From assembly GCA_902491625.1 (NCBI GenBank), contig CABUIO010000001.1, forward strand, positions 186,001 through 250,000: 64,000 bases of DNA, given 5' to 3'. The notes under the pieces are model-generated. The model was not told where the DNA came from and did not search any database. It saw only the letters and a list, made by a program, of their open reading frames with translations. Both the position numbers and the translations under genes were made by a program. Positions 28,391 to 37,002 of the stretch are shown in pieces. Each line of letters starts with the position of its first letter. Position 1 is the stretch's first letter. The DNA comes from an uncultured Porphyromonadaceae bacterium. Lineage in GTDB: Bacteria; Bacteroidota; Bacteroidia; Bacteroidales; Muribaculaceae.

Positions 28391-30435
28391 TGCACTTCCG
28401 GTGTTTGCGGTTCGGATCCGACTTCTTCGGACCGGGGCTCCGGTTCCCTAACTGCAGCCGCGCTCTCGTCGGAGGGAGCAGCCGCAGGTTTCTTAGACGG
28501 CGATGCGGGAGGAGGCGGAGGTGTGTCGTCTACGATTCCGATGTCCGGATCATTGAAATAGTCCTCAAGCTCAAAGGATAGTTCGCCGAGGTTGTCGCTC
28601 CAGCCGTTGCGGTAAACATTATATGTAGGACGCAGCTTGTCGAGCCGCGTGAGCACGGAGTCCATCTCCGAAAATCGTTTGGCTCCGGCCATGGCGATGA
28701 AGTCCGGGAGGTAATATTGCTGGCGGGTAACGGCAAGCAGCGGAGTCACGACACCGCTGACCTTGGCGCCCTGCCGCGACCATAGCTTGAGTTTGCTCAT
28801 GTCGCGTCCGGACATGTCGATGGCGAGTGTGTCGCCCACGGCATTGACGAGTTTGTTGTAGGTGGAATCCTTCTCCTGCGGCAGGAAGATTGTCTGCACG
28901 TCAGTATGCGCGCGTATCTTGTCCAGATCGCCGGAGGTCGTGAAAGTGGCAAGCAGATGTCCGGCCCGCAACTGATCGTAGAAGCCCTCCTCTATCGCCT
29001 CGGCGACCATTCCCTTGCGCGGCAGCAGGGCCCAGTCCGGCGTACTGTCGTTGAAATGAATCTGCATTTCGGAACCGGAAACGAGCCGTTCGCCGCTCCA
29101 GACAATAGGCTTGCGGTTGAGATACATCATGCTGTCGAGGCTGATGAAGGTGATGGAGTCGGCGATTCCCTGAAGATCGGAGCGGTAGAAACGCGCTCTG
29201 TTGTATGCCTTGGCTATATGGTATTCCGGCTCGGGGCGCAGCGAGTCGGGCACGAGCGAATCGGCGGGAAGCGCCTTGACGCCGGGATTGAACGTCTGGA
29301 GATACACTCTTTCGGCACGCAGGAAGATCGTGTCGGGACGCGAATACTCCTTAAGGAGAGGATAATGGTCGGCGTAAGCCGTGCGGGTGGAGTCGTTGTA
29401 GTATCCGTAGCCTCCGATCAGCACGGCATGGCGCGCTGTGTCTGTGATGACCATAGGTGTGCTTCGTTTGGCGGGAGAGCGGAACATGAAGGCCTCGCTT
29501 ACCCGCATCAGGCGGTCGTAGACGATACTGTCCCCCTCAAGTGTCGTGACATTGCCGGTGGAGTCGCGGTGGGCGATCAGCGAACGACCGCTGAGCACGG
29601 CGTTGCCGCTGGCGGCGTCGTAGCTTCCGGAAGTAGTCATTATGCTGTCGGCACCGGAGGTGATTGAGGCAAGCTCGACAAGCTCGACGATACGCGTGTC
29701 TGTGTGGTAGAGCAGACGGTCGGTGCGCAACCGTGACTTGGGGTTGCGCATATAGACGTTTTCGGTCACTTCGGCGAGACGTGTGCCGGTGTTGTAGACA
29801 CCGACATTGGAGGTCAGCGTGTCGGTCTGGCCGTTGACAGTACTTCGGTTGAGCATCCTTCCTCCGGTGCGGTAAACAGCCTCCCCGGTGATGGTGTTGT
29901 AGTCGAGCATATCGGTCTCAAGCGTCTTGACAGTCCTGTCGCCGCGCGAGACATGTTCCAGATAGACCTTGCGTCCGTTGCCGCGCGACTGTAGCTGCGC
30001 CTGTTCGGTGAATCCGTCGTAGTTGGCATAGTCTGCCGTGACCTTGATCGTGTCCCCCTGAGTCATACGCACGTTGCCGAAGGCTTCGAGCGAGGATGAT
30101 GAGGGATAGTAGAACGCCGAGTCGCAGTACATCATCATACCTTGCTTGCGGAAGATCACGTTACCGCTCACGATCTGGCGTCCGGTGGAGTCGCCGTCGA
30201 CCGCATAAAGGACGTCGGCCTGTTCGAGAAAGAATTTATCGGGCTGCGAGCGATCCATCCCGGGCACCTGAGGCGCAACAGGCTTCACAGGCTTGGGACG
30301 CGTGTAGCCCCTGACGGTGGTCGAGGCCTTGCGCGTCGCGGGTCTCTGCGTGGCGGCATAGGCCATACAGAGACCGGCAAGAAGAGCCACAGCAAGAAGG
30401 GCGCGAAGCGGCGGCCGACGCAACAGTTCAGTCAT
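28387..30435 (-). CDS. OstA-like envelope protein (LptA/LptD N-terminal fold)
   Basis: A 682-residue protein with an N-terminal signal (LRALLAVALLAGLCMAYA) and repeated OstA/LptA-type beta strands, for example GRQIVSGNVIFRKQGMMMYC, SAFYYPSSSSLEAFGNVRMT and DTIKVTADYANYDG. These match the Bacteroidetes OstA-like proteins thought to take part in carrying LPS across the periplasm. It lacks the large C-terminal barrel of LptD. The C-terminus (from about residue 640) is low complexity, with PPPPPASPSKKPAAAPS. Its operon partners, two SurA-like folding factors, fit an envelope-assembly role. Confidence 0.85.
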   Translation of the reverse strand: MTELLRRPPLRALLAVALLAGLCMAYAATQRPATRKASTTVRGYTRPKPVKPVAPQVPGMDRSQPDKFFLEQADVLYAVDGDSTGRQIVSGNVIFRKQGMMMYCDSAFYYPSSSSLEAFGNVRMTQGDTIKVTADYANYDGFTEQAQLQSRGNGRKVYLEHVSRGDRTVKTLETDMLDYNTITGEAVYRTGGRMLNRSTVNGQTDTLTSNVGVYNTGTRLAEVTENVYMRNPKSRLRTDRLLYHTDTRIVELVELASITSGADSIMTTSGSYDAASGNAVLSGRSLIAHRDSTGNVTTLEGDSIVYDRLMRVSEAFMFRSPAKRSTPMVITDTARHAVLIGGYGYYNDSTRTAYADHYPLLKEYSRPDTIFLRAERVYLQTFNPGVKALPADSLVPDSLRPEPEYHIAKAYNRARFYRSDLQGIADSITFISLDSMMYLNRKPIVWSGERLVSGSEMQIHFNDSTPDWALLPRKGMVAEAIEEGFYDQLRAGHLLATFTTSGDLDKIRAHTDVQTIFLPQEKDSTYNKLVNAVGDTLAIDMSGRDMSKLKLWSRQGAKVSGVVTPLLAVTRQQYYLPDFIAMAGAKRFSEMDSVLTRLDKLRPTYNVYRNGWSDNLGELSFELEDYFNDPDIGIVDDTPPPPPASPSKKPAAAPSDESAAAVREPEPRSEEVGSEPQTPEVQ

Positions 30436-30469
30436 GAATCTATGTATATATGAATAAGGTTCGGAAAGC

Positions 30470-31861
30470 TTATTTGCGCCATCCGTCGTAACGGAATTCG
30501 CAGCCGTCCCAGCCTTCGCCGATCTGCACGTAGGTCTCCTTGATCTTCTTCTCCACCCATTTTTTCAGGATTTCCTCCTTGGCGGAGTTCTCATACATCT
30601 CCTTGAGCATGTTGTAGTCGTCGGCAAGAGTGGCCTTGTGCCCCTCGATGCGCCGGGTAAGTTTCACCATTGCAACGACCTCCTTGTTCTTGCGGGGATC
30701 CATCATGATGAAAGGCTCGCTGATGTCGCCGGGCTGCATGGTCTCGACGCGGCGTGCAACCTCGGTGGGGAGATCCTGCATCTCAAACTGCACGTTGCCG
30801 GTGTTGGAATTGACCATTATGCCCTTGTTGTTCTTGGTATCCTTGTCCTGCGAGACATACTGCGCGGCCTCCTCGAAGGTGAATTTTCCGGCGAGCATGT
30901 CGCTGCGCAGCGAGTCCAGACGCACCACGGCGCTGTCGAGATCAGCCTGACGCACCTTGGGACGCAAGAGGATATGGCGGCAGTTGATCTGTTCGCCGCG
31001 CTTCTCGATAAGCTGGATGATATGGTAGCCGTATTCCGTCTCGACGATTCGAGACACCTTTGTCGGATCATTGAGATTGAAGGCGACATTGGAGAACTCC
31101 GGCACAAAGTCACTGCGGTTGTGGAATCCGAGTTCACCGCTCTGCATGGCCGATCCCTTGTCGTCGCTATAGAAGAATGCAAGCGTGCCGAAATCCGATT
31201 CACCGGACTGTATCTTGGCAGTGAAATCACGCAGACGTGCCTTGACATCCTCGATCTCCTGGCGCGGAACCACGGGGTTGAGCGTGATTATCTGTGTCTC
31301 GACACAGAGCGGCACGTAAGGGATGCTGTCCTCCGGCAACGAGGCGTAGTATTTGCGGACGTCGCCGGGGATCGGCTTCACATTCTTTGTCAGATTCTGC
31401 TGTACCTGCTGGATGATGTACTGGTTGCGGAAGATGTCGACGAGCTGGGCGCGAAGTTCCGGCCAGGGCTTTTTGAACTGCTGCTCCACGCGCTCCTTCG
31501 AGCCGAGGTTGGCCACGAAGAAATTGAGACGCTGGTCCACGCTCGACTGCACGGCCTGTTCGGGAGCCTCTATGGTGTCGAGCTTGGCCTGATGCAGATA
31601 GAGTTTCTCGACAGCGAGCTGCTCGGGAATGATACAGTAGGGACTGCCGTCGAAACTCGTGCCCTCATATTGAGCCTGCTGATACATTTCCTCGATTTCC
31701 GACTTGAAAATCGGTTCGTCGCCCACGACCCACGCCACCTCGTCGATGACATTGTTGGCGGTCGGCGTCTGGCCGAACGCTATGAGCGCCGCAACCGGCG
31801 AGGCAAGAAGCGCGGCAACAGCAAGCGCCCCCTGTAAGAGTCTTATACCTGATCTGATCAC
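30470..31861 (-). CDS. SurA-like periplasmic peptidyl-prolyl isomerase
   Basis: A 463-residue exported protein (signal about residues 1-30, ending IAFGQT). The N-terminal SurA domain has NNVIDEVAWVVGDEPIFKSE and PEQLAVEKLYLHQAKLDTIE. Two parvulin domains follow, the first near residues 180-285 (ETEYGYHIIQLIEKRG ends it) and the second starting INCRHILLRPKVRQADLDSA. It would chaperone outer-membrane proteins to the Bam machinery. It sits 27 bp behind a second SurA-like gene and 34 bp before the OstA-like gene. Confidence 0.92.
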   Translation of the reverse strand: MIRSGIRLLQGALAVAALLASPVAALIAFGQTPTANNVIDEVAWVVGDEPIFKSEIEEMYQQAQYEGTSFDGSPYCIIPEQLAVEKLYLHQAKLDTIEAPEQAVQSSVDQRLNFFVANLGSKERVEQQFKKPWPELRAQLVDIFRNQYIIQQVQQNLTKNVKPIPGDVRKYYASLPEDSIPYVPLCVETQIITLNPVVPRQEIEDVKARLRDFTAKIQSGESDFGTLAFFYSDDKGSAMQSGELGFHNRSDFVPEFSNVAFNLNDPTKVSRIVETEYGYHIIQLIEKRGEQINCRHILLRPKVRQADLDSAVVRLDSLRSDMLAGKFTFEEAAQYVSQDKDTKNNKGIMVNSNTGNVQFEMQDLPTEVARRVETMQPGDISEPFIMMDPRKNKEVVAMVKLTRRIEGHKATLADDYNMLKEMYENSAKEEILKKWVEKKIKETYVQIGEGWDGCEFRYDGWRK

Positions 31862-31888
31862 TGTATGCTTGTTTTATTTGATTCTAAT

Positions 31889-32893
31889 TTATTGTTTTTC
31901 CAGCTTGTGCATGTCGGGCAACATCCCCTTCTCCTTTCGGAATTTCATCGGGACATATCCTCCGGCATGAAGTCGTTTCGAGGCCGCTGCGTCGTCATAG
32001 AGCCGCCGCAGCATGTCGGAATCATAGCTCGAACGCTTGCGGTCTGCAAGGATGCGTGTGATCTCGTTGCGCGCGAAAGCGTAAGGCATCACCTCGCCGC
32101 TCCGCATCACCTCCGTCACCCTGAACATATACACCGATGAGCCGATCGTCCTGTCGAACACGTAGCCTTCCTCCAGAAAATCGCCGCCGTCGCCTCCGAA
32201 CCGCCACGGAATCAGCTCCGATAAAGTCCGCCATGACACCCACGTGTCGCGGAAATCGTCATACTGAACCGCGCCGCCGAGTCCGTAGTTCTCAAGCGTC
32301 TCGATGTCGGCGGCATCGTCTGAAGACAGCCACCGCCGGATGTCGTCGATATGTGGCGCTCCAGCTGCGATCTTCACATAGACACCCTTCAGAAGAGGCG
32401 ATTGCAGACGCAGCTCTTCTCGATGCGTATCGTAGTATCTTCTCGCCTCCTCCTCGCTTACAGAACCGCTGTACGATTCAGCCATCACACGGCGGTATTC
32501 GTTGGTGATGAGCTGCACGCGATAGTCCTCCACCATCTTCTCGATACGCTCGATGGTCGGAAGATTGAGTTCGGCGACATCGGCAAGCAGACGCTTCTCA
32601 AGCCAGTCCTGAACTATGGCGTCGTAAAGCAGCACGCTGTCGGACGACGTGATTCCGGCGGGAATGCGGCTGTAGACGTCGCGCTCACGCAGGATGGAGT
32701 CGCCGAGCTGCACGACAATCCTGTCGCCGCCGGAAAGTGTCTCCGCACCCTCGTCATGACGGCAGGAGCTGCACAACGACACTACCGTCGCCACCGACAT
32801 CACCGCCGCCGGAAGCCGGAGGCTCCGGAAACCGACTGCGATCTGCCGGAAAGCATGCCGGCATGATTCTGACTTGCGACCGGATGTATACAC
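31889..32893 (-). CDS. SurA-like lipoprotein, PPIase-related
   Basis: A protein of up to 334 residues with a lipoprotein signal (RLPAAVMSVATVVSLCSSC) and an N-terminal SurA-like helical region: VQLGDSILRERDVYSRIPAG, VQDWLEKRLLADVAELNLP. The isomerase part is poorly conserved, so it may be a chaperone without PPIase activity. The start is uncertain: GTG 32893 lies 4 nt after a TACCTTTG box, while ATG 32800 would begin MSVATVVSL and leave a short signal with no basic end. First gene of the operon with surA, ostA-like and mutL. Confidence 0.8.
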   Translation of the reverse strand: MYTSGRKSESCRHAFRQIAVGFRSLRLPAAVMSVATVVSLCSSCRHDEGAETLSGGDRIVVQLGDSILRERDVYSRIPAGITSSDSVLLYDAIVQDWLEKRLLADVAELNLPTIERIEKMVEDYRVQLITNEYRRVMAESYSGSVSEEEARRYYDTHREELRLQSPLLKGVYVKIAAGAPHIDDIRRWLSSDDAADIETLENYGLGGAVQYDDFRDTWVSWRTLSELIPWRFGGDGGDFLEEGYVFDRTIGSSVYMFRVTEVMRSGEVMPYAFARNEITRILADRKRSSYDSDMLRRLYDDAAASKRLHAGGYVPMKFRKEKGMLPDMHKLEKQ

Positions 32894-32897
32894 GCCA

Positions 32898-32905
32898 CAA
32901 AGGTA
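32898..32905 (-). promoter_or_regulatory. -7 box of the surA-ostA-mutL operon
   Basis: TACCTTTG on the minus strand followed by TGGC and GTG 32893. It decides the start only if a leaderless GTG is used. Confidence 0.65.
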
Positions 32906-32982
32906 CTACATTTTTTAACATCCCGCGGACACCTGACCCTCAAAAATTGTTAATCCTTTTGATGAGAGTCCCAGAAAAGCCC

Positions 32983-33032
32983 TAATTTTGACTCTCCTAT
33001 AAATGTATTCTTCCAAGAAATCGCTAATTTTG
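32983..33032 (+). promoter_or_regulatory. Two tandem -7 boxes ahead of the DUF1016 gene
   Basis: TAATTTTG occurs at 32983-32990 and again at 33025-33032, 42 bp apart. The leader to ATG 33151 is over 100 nt and starts with an inverted pair TTGCAC/GTGCAA (33030-33058 region). Confidence 0.55.
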
Positions 33033-33150
33033 CACTTGTCAGTTGATTGCAGGTGCAAATCCTGACGTCGGAAGCACCTTTAATATTAGTCAACTCTTTA
33101 TAGAATTTCCACTTAAGAAATCTACAAGTCTATTGGATTAACATCAAGAT

Positions 33151-34254
33151 ATGGCAAAGACAGACAATAAACCGGCATTTGTGAAACGCGATACCATTAT
33201 CGCGGGTAAGGAATATGCGCAGCTTCTGAGTTCGTTAAAAGAACGTTTCCAAAGGTCGCAGATAAAGGCTGCCGTCAAGGTCAATACGACAATGCTGGAA
33301 TATTACTGGTCCATGGGTCGGGATATTTCAAGACTTCGAGAAGCTGCCAAATGGGGAACCGCATTCTTCGACTGCCTGAGCCTTGATCTCAAATCCTCTT
33401 TTCCGGGTCAGACAGGTTTTTCCGTCACTAATATCAAGTATGCCAAACGCTGGTATGAGTTTTATAATCAGAGCGATATAATTCGTCAACGAGTCGTTGA
33501 CGAATTTGACATGCCTGCTGATTTCGGCATGATTCCGTGGGGACATCACATAGACATCTTCACTCGCAGCAAATCTATTGAGGAGGCTCTATTCTATATA
33601 GATGAAACAATAAAGAATGATTGGAGCCGTCCTGAACTTGACGCCGAAATAGATGACAATCTCTACGGGAAGCGTGGACATGCCCTTACAAATTTCGACG
33701 GGAAGTTGCCGGTTCCTCATAGCGGTCTCGCAAAAGCCATATTGAAAAGTCCTTATAATTTCAGATTCATCGACAAGAAAATTACAACAGAAAAGCAATT
33801 GGAAGATGAACTTGCGGCCAACATCACAAGATTCCTTCTTGAGTTAGGACAAGGATTCGCGTATGTCGGTCGTCAGATGGAGTTGAAGATGCCGGAAGGC
33901 CAAACGTTCATCCCTGACATGATTTTTTATCATACAAGGCTTAAATCGTATATAGTTTGTGAGCTTAAGGTCGTGCCGTTTATTCCTGACTTCGCCGGGA
34001 AATTAAATTTTTATGTTTCAGCGGTTGATGAACTGATGAAGCAATCTGACGACAACCCGACAATAGGATTGCTTATCTGCAAATCGAAAGATGATACAGT
34101 CGTGGAATGGTCTTTCCGAGGCATGAATCAGCCGCTTGGAGTTGCAGAATATCAGCTTAAAGAATTCATTTCCGAGAAGGGCGCCAAGTTACTCCCCTCC
34201 GAGGCCGAATTGCAGAACATCATAAACACATACGATGATGTATCGGATGACTGA
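33151..34254 (+). CDS. DUF1016 (YhcG-like) PD-(D/E)XK nuclease-domain protein
   Basis: A 367-residue protein. The N-terminal DUF1016 domain (about residues 20-170) has KAAVKVNTTMLEYYWSMGRD and NIKYAKRWYEFYNQSD. The C-terminal nuclease domain (about 200-345) has GFAYVGRQMELKM, FIPDMIFYHTRLKSYIVCEL with the PD...ExK residues (CELKV), then PDFAGKLNFYVSAVDELMK. The family is widespread on mobile DNA and near defence genes; its cellular role is not settled. Codon use is more AT-rich than the flanks, suggesting transfer. No restriction or methylase partner is adjacent. Confidence 0.92.
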   Translation: MAKTDNKPAFVKRDTIIAGKEYAQLLSSLKERFQRSQIKAAVKVNTTMLEYYWSMGRDISRLREAAKWGTAFFDCLSLDLKSSFPGQTGFSVTNIKYAKRWYEFYNQSDIIRQRVVDEFDMPADFGMIPWGHHIDIFTRSKSIEEALFYIDETIKNDWSRPELDAEIDDNLYGKRGHALTNFDGKLPVPHSGLAKAILKSPYNFRFIDKKITTEKQLEDELAANITRFLLELGQGFAYVGRQMELKMPEGQTFIPDMIFYHTRLKSYIVCELKVVPFIPDFAGKLNFYVSAVDELMKQSDDNPTIGLLICKSKDDTVVEWSFRGMNQPLGVAEYQLKEFISEKGAKLLPSEAELQNIINTYDDVSDD

Positions 34255-34326
34255 GAATCCCAATCTCGCATGTTTATTTAAAACAGACGGCATTGACCGA
34301 ATAATAATCTAACTTTACAGACAAAG

Positions 34327-34683
34327 ATGCCTAAGAAGTCCTCACATAGCCGTCGGCCGCTGATCGTCCGTTCATCACTCATGCGCCCTTTCTGGACACT
34401 CAACCTGTTCGGCGTTCTCATTTCGCGCGATCCCGCCGCAGTGTGGGAGCGCACGGTCAACCACGAACTTATCCACACGGCGCAGATGAGCGAGCTTCTA
34501 TGGCTGCCGTTCTACATCATCTACGGCATCGAATGGCTCTTCAGGCTGTTCGCTACAGGAAGCGCCTCGAAAGCTTACCGCAGCGTCAGCTTCGAGCGAG
34601 AGGCATACGACAATGACCGGGACCCGGGCTATCTGAGCCGACGACGACATTTCTCGCAATGGCGCAGGAGCAAACCGCGATGA
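34327..34683 (+). CDS. Small HExxH protein, metalloprotease-like
   Basis: A 118-residue protein with a likely zinc site NHELIHTAQMSE (HExxH), a hydrophobic segment LLWLPFYIIYGIEWLFRLF, and SVSFEREAYDND, whose Glu could be the third ligand. It looks like a stripped-down gluzincin-type domain attached to the membrane. The ends are basic (MPKKSSHSRRPL; RRRHFSQWRRSKPR). I recall similar short proteins in Bacteroidales without a known role. Proteolytic activity is not established. Confidence 0.75.
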   Translation: MPKKSSHSRRPLIVRSSLMRPFWTLNLFGVLISRDPAAVWERTVNHELIHTAQMSELLWLPFYIIYGIEWLFRLFATGSASKAYRSVSFEREAYDNDRDPGYLSRRRHFSQWRRSKPR

Positions 34684-34734
34684 TTTGCAATATTTTTAGT
34701 ATCTTCGCAGCGACAAACCCACAAAACCACTTAT

Positions 34735-35307
34735 ATGAAGTCATTCATAAAACTCATGGCCATCTCTGCCGTGGCCCTTTGCTCGACCTCATGCAGCGCC
34801 AAGCAGGAGGCCAAACCGACAGCCGACGACAAGAACGTACTTGTATGCTACTTCTCGGCTACAGGCAACACGAAGGCCGACGCCGAGCGCGTGGCACGCA
34901 TCACGAGCGGCGACCTCTTCGTCATCGAGCCGGAAACGCCCTATACCGAGGCTGATCTCGACTGGCAGAATCCGCAGTCGCGCTCATCCGTGGAGATGCA
35001 CGATCCCGACTCGCGGCCTGCAATCAAGGGTGTGCCCGAAAATATCGACTCCTACGACGTGATCTTCATCGGCTTCCCCAACTGGTGGGATCTACCCCCG
35101 ACGCTCATCAATACCTTTATCGAAAAGGCAAATCTCAAGGGCAAGACTGTAGTGCCTTTCATGTCGTCGGCCTCCTCGCCTATCGATAACAGCGAGAAGA
35201 CCCTCAAGTCGCTCTATCCCGACATAAAATGGCAGAAGGGCCTGCGCACCACGGGAGCCTCTGAAAAACAGCTCTCCGAGTGGGCACGCGGCATAGTCTA
35301 CAAATAA
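34735..35307 (+). CDS. Exported flavodoxin, predicted lipoprotein
   Basis: A 190-residue flavodoxin-fold protein with a lipoprotein signal (MKSFIKLMAISAVALCSTSC). After a short linker comes the FMN phosphate loop CYFSATGNTKADAERVA, then SYDVIFIGFPNWWDLPPTLI and KTVVPFMSSASSP. The Bacteroidetes flavodoxin/NAD(P)H-quinone-oxidoreductase-like family often carries such a signal. It should hold FMN outside the cytoplasm and may take part in redox defence or thiol chemistry there; that is inference. A TATCTTCG box lies at 34700-34707. Confidence 0.9.
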   Translation: MKSFIKLMAISAVALCSTSCSAKQEAKPTADDKNVLVCYFSATGNTKADAERVARITSGDLFVIEPETPYTEADLDWQNPQSRSSVEMHDPDSRPAIKGVPENIDSYDVIFIGFPNWWDLPPTLINTFIEKANLKGKTVVPFMSSASSPIDNSEKTLKSLYPDIKWQKGLRTTGASEKQLSEWARGIVYK

Positions 35308-35351
35308 AATTCTCCCATATAATATCTCCTACACCTAATATCTCCACAGCC

Positions 35352-36665
35352 ATGATTGAACAGCTTTTCCAGTGGATGGACCGCTCCACCTGCAATCTAC
35401 TCGCGGCCAACACTATCCTCACCGAGCTACAGAACGCCGGATTCACTCTCCTCGACCCCTCGCAGCGCTGGCAGCTCAAGCCGGGAGAGAAATATGTGAT
35501 GACACGCAACGGTACCGCAGTGTTTGCCGTCGTGACCGGAACCGTGCCTCCCGCAGAAGCCGGATTCAACATCATCGCCTCCCACAGCGACAGCCCGACC
35601 CTCAAGATCAAGCCCAATGCAGAGATCTACTGCGAGGGGGGACTCATAAAGCTCAATGTGGAGAAATACGGCGGAGGAATCCTCTACACATGGTTCGACC
35701 GTCCCCTCTCCTTTTCCGGACGTGTCTCGCTGCGCAGTGACAATCCGCTCCGTCCCGACATCCGCATCCTCGACCTCCGCAAGGCTGTCTGCACCATTCC
35801 ACACCTCGCCATCCACTTCAACCGCGCGGTCAACGAGGGCAATCCGATTTCGGTGCAACGCGACATGCTCCCCGTGGCCGGAATCTTCACCGTGGAGCAG
35901 ATCGCCGCGATGAAGGCGCAGGGCGGACTCGTAAAGACTCTCATAGCCGACGAGCTCAACGTGCGTCCTTCGGACATACTCGACTATGAACTCAACCTCT
36001 ATCCGGTGGAAAAAGCATCATACTGCGGCGTCCACAACGAGTTTTTCCAGTCGGGACGCATCGACGACCTCTCGATGGCCTTCGCCTCGCTACGCGCCAT
36101 GCTCGACAGCTGCAACGCACCCTCACGCCACACCCGCGTGATCGCCGTCTTCGACAACGAGGAAACCGGATCCGGCACCAAGCAGGGCGCCCACTCGCCG
36201 GTGCTTGCCAATCTTCTGGAACGCGTCAGCGACGCCCTCAACCCCGAGGGCCCCTCGCGCGAACAGTTCCTCAGAGCTGTCAGCCGGTCGTTCATGATCT
36301 CCGCCGACGACGCCCACGCCTGGCATCCCAACTACGACGGAAAATATGATCCGACCAACCATCCGATCATGGGCAAAGGTCCGGCAGTCAAGATCAACGC
36401 CAACTGCAAATACATGACCGACGCCGACGGCGCGGCCGTCTTCCGCCATCTTTGCGAGGAGGCCGGAGTGCCATGCCAGACATTCGTCAACCACAGCGAC
36501 GTGGCCGGAGGCTCGACCCTCGGCAACATTCTCACCGGCCAGCTCGACCTACGCGGCGTCGACATGGGCAATCCGATCTGGGCGATGCATTCCGCCCGCG
36601 AAACCGCCGCCTGCGACGACCACAGATATGCCGTGGCGGCCTTCACAACATTCTTTAGACTGTAA
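35352..36665 (+). CDS. M18-family aminopeptidase
   Basis: A 437-residue zinc aminopeptidase of the aspartyl aminopeptidase family, removing N-terminal (often acidic) residues in the cytoplasm. Motifs: IIASHSDSPTLKIKP (first zinc His), FDNEETGSGTKQGAHSPVL (catalytic Glu pair) and TFVNHSDVAGGSTLGNI near the end (DVAGGST in place of the more common DxPCGST). The start is ATG 35352; the reading frame is open further upstream to 35280 but that part overlaps the flavodoxin end. It follows the flavodoxin gene by 44 bp and may be co-transcribed. Confidence 0.93.
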   Translation: MIEQLFQWMDRSTCNLLAANTILTELQNAGFTLLDPSQRWQLKPGEKYVMTRNGTAVFAVVTGTVPPAEAGFNIIASHSDSPTLKIKPNAEIYCEGGLIKLNVEKYGGGILYTWFDRPLSFSGRVSLRSDNPLRPDIRILDLRKAVCTIPHLAIHFNRAVNEGNPISVQRDMLPVAGIFTVEQIAAMKAQGGLVKTLIADELNVRPSDILDYELNLYPVEKASYCGVHNEFFQSGRIDDLSMAFASLRAMLDSCNAPSRHTRVIAVFDNEETGSGTKQGAHSPVLANLLERVSDALNPEGPSREQFLRAVSRSFMISADDAHAWHPNYDGKYDPTNHPIMGKGPAVKINANCKYMTDADGAAVFRHLCEEAGVPCQTFVNHSDVAGGSTLGNILTGQLDLRGVDMGNPIWAMHSARETAACDDHRYAVAAFTTFFRL

Positions 36666-36677
36666 ATTTTGAGTTTT

Positions 36678-37002
36678 AGAGGTTGTTTAATAATGCTTGT
36701 TAACGACAGGGGCGAGAATTTTGGAGTGGATTTATTCCTGAGCTGAAGGAGCATAGCGGGCTATGTGACTGAAACGAAGGGATAAAGACGCCCGAAAGTC
36801 TCGGGACAACCTTTGAAATCAGAAGATGCATCAGTAATACAATATTCTTAAGAAATTTAAGAATTGCCTTATCATGGTGTCTTTTATGTTAATGCGCGTT
36901 TATTCGTCGGTCATTATGCCCGCATAACTCCCTCCTCATAAACAGCACCTTAATCATAAAATACACCACCCTGTCATTAACAATGATTATTAAACAACCT
37001 CT
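36678..37002. mobile_element. 325-bp MITE, copy A
   Basis: A non-coding element with a 17-bp perfect terminal inverted repeat: AGAGGTTGTTTAATAAT at 36678 and ATTATTAAACAACCTCT ending at 37002. The inverted match continues imperfectly to about 31 bp. The flanks read TTA on both sides if the ends are set at GAGG and CCTC, a 3-bp target duplication like that of some IS5-family groups. It fills the gap between the aminopeptidase and porin genes and includes the porin start codon. A second copy, about 95% identical, is at 39929-40419. Confidence 0.9.

Noticed and set aside
30638..31837. Long open frame (399 codons) antisense to the SurA-like gene
   Set aside because: Shadow of a well-supported gene; product is low complexity in L, D, H with no motif.
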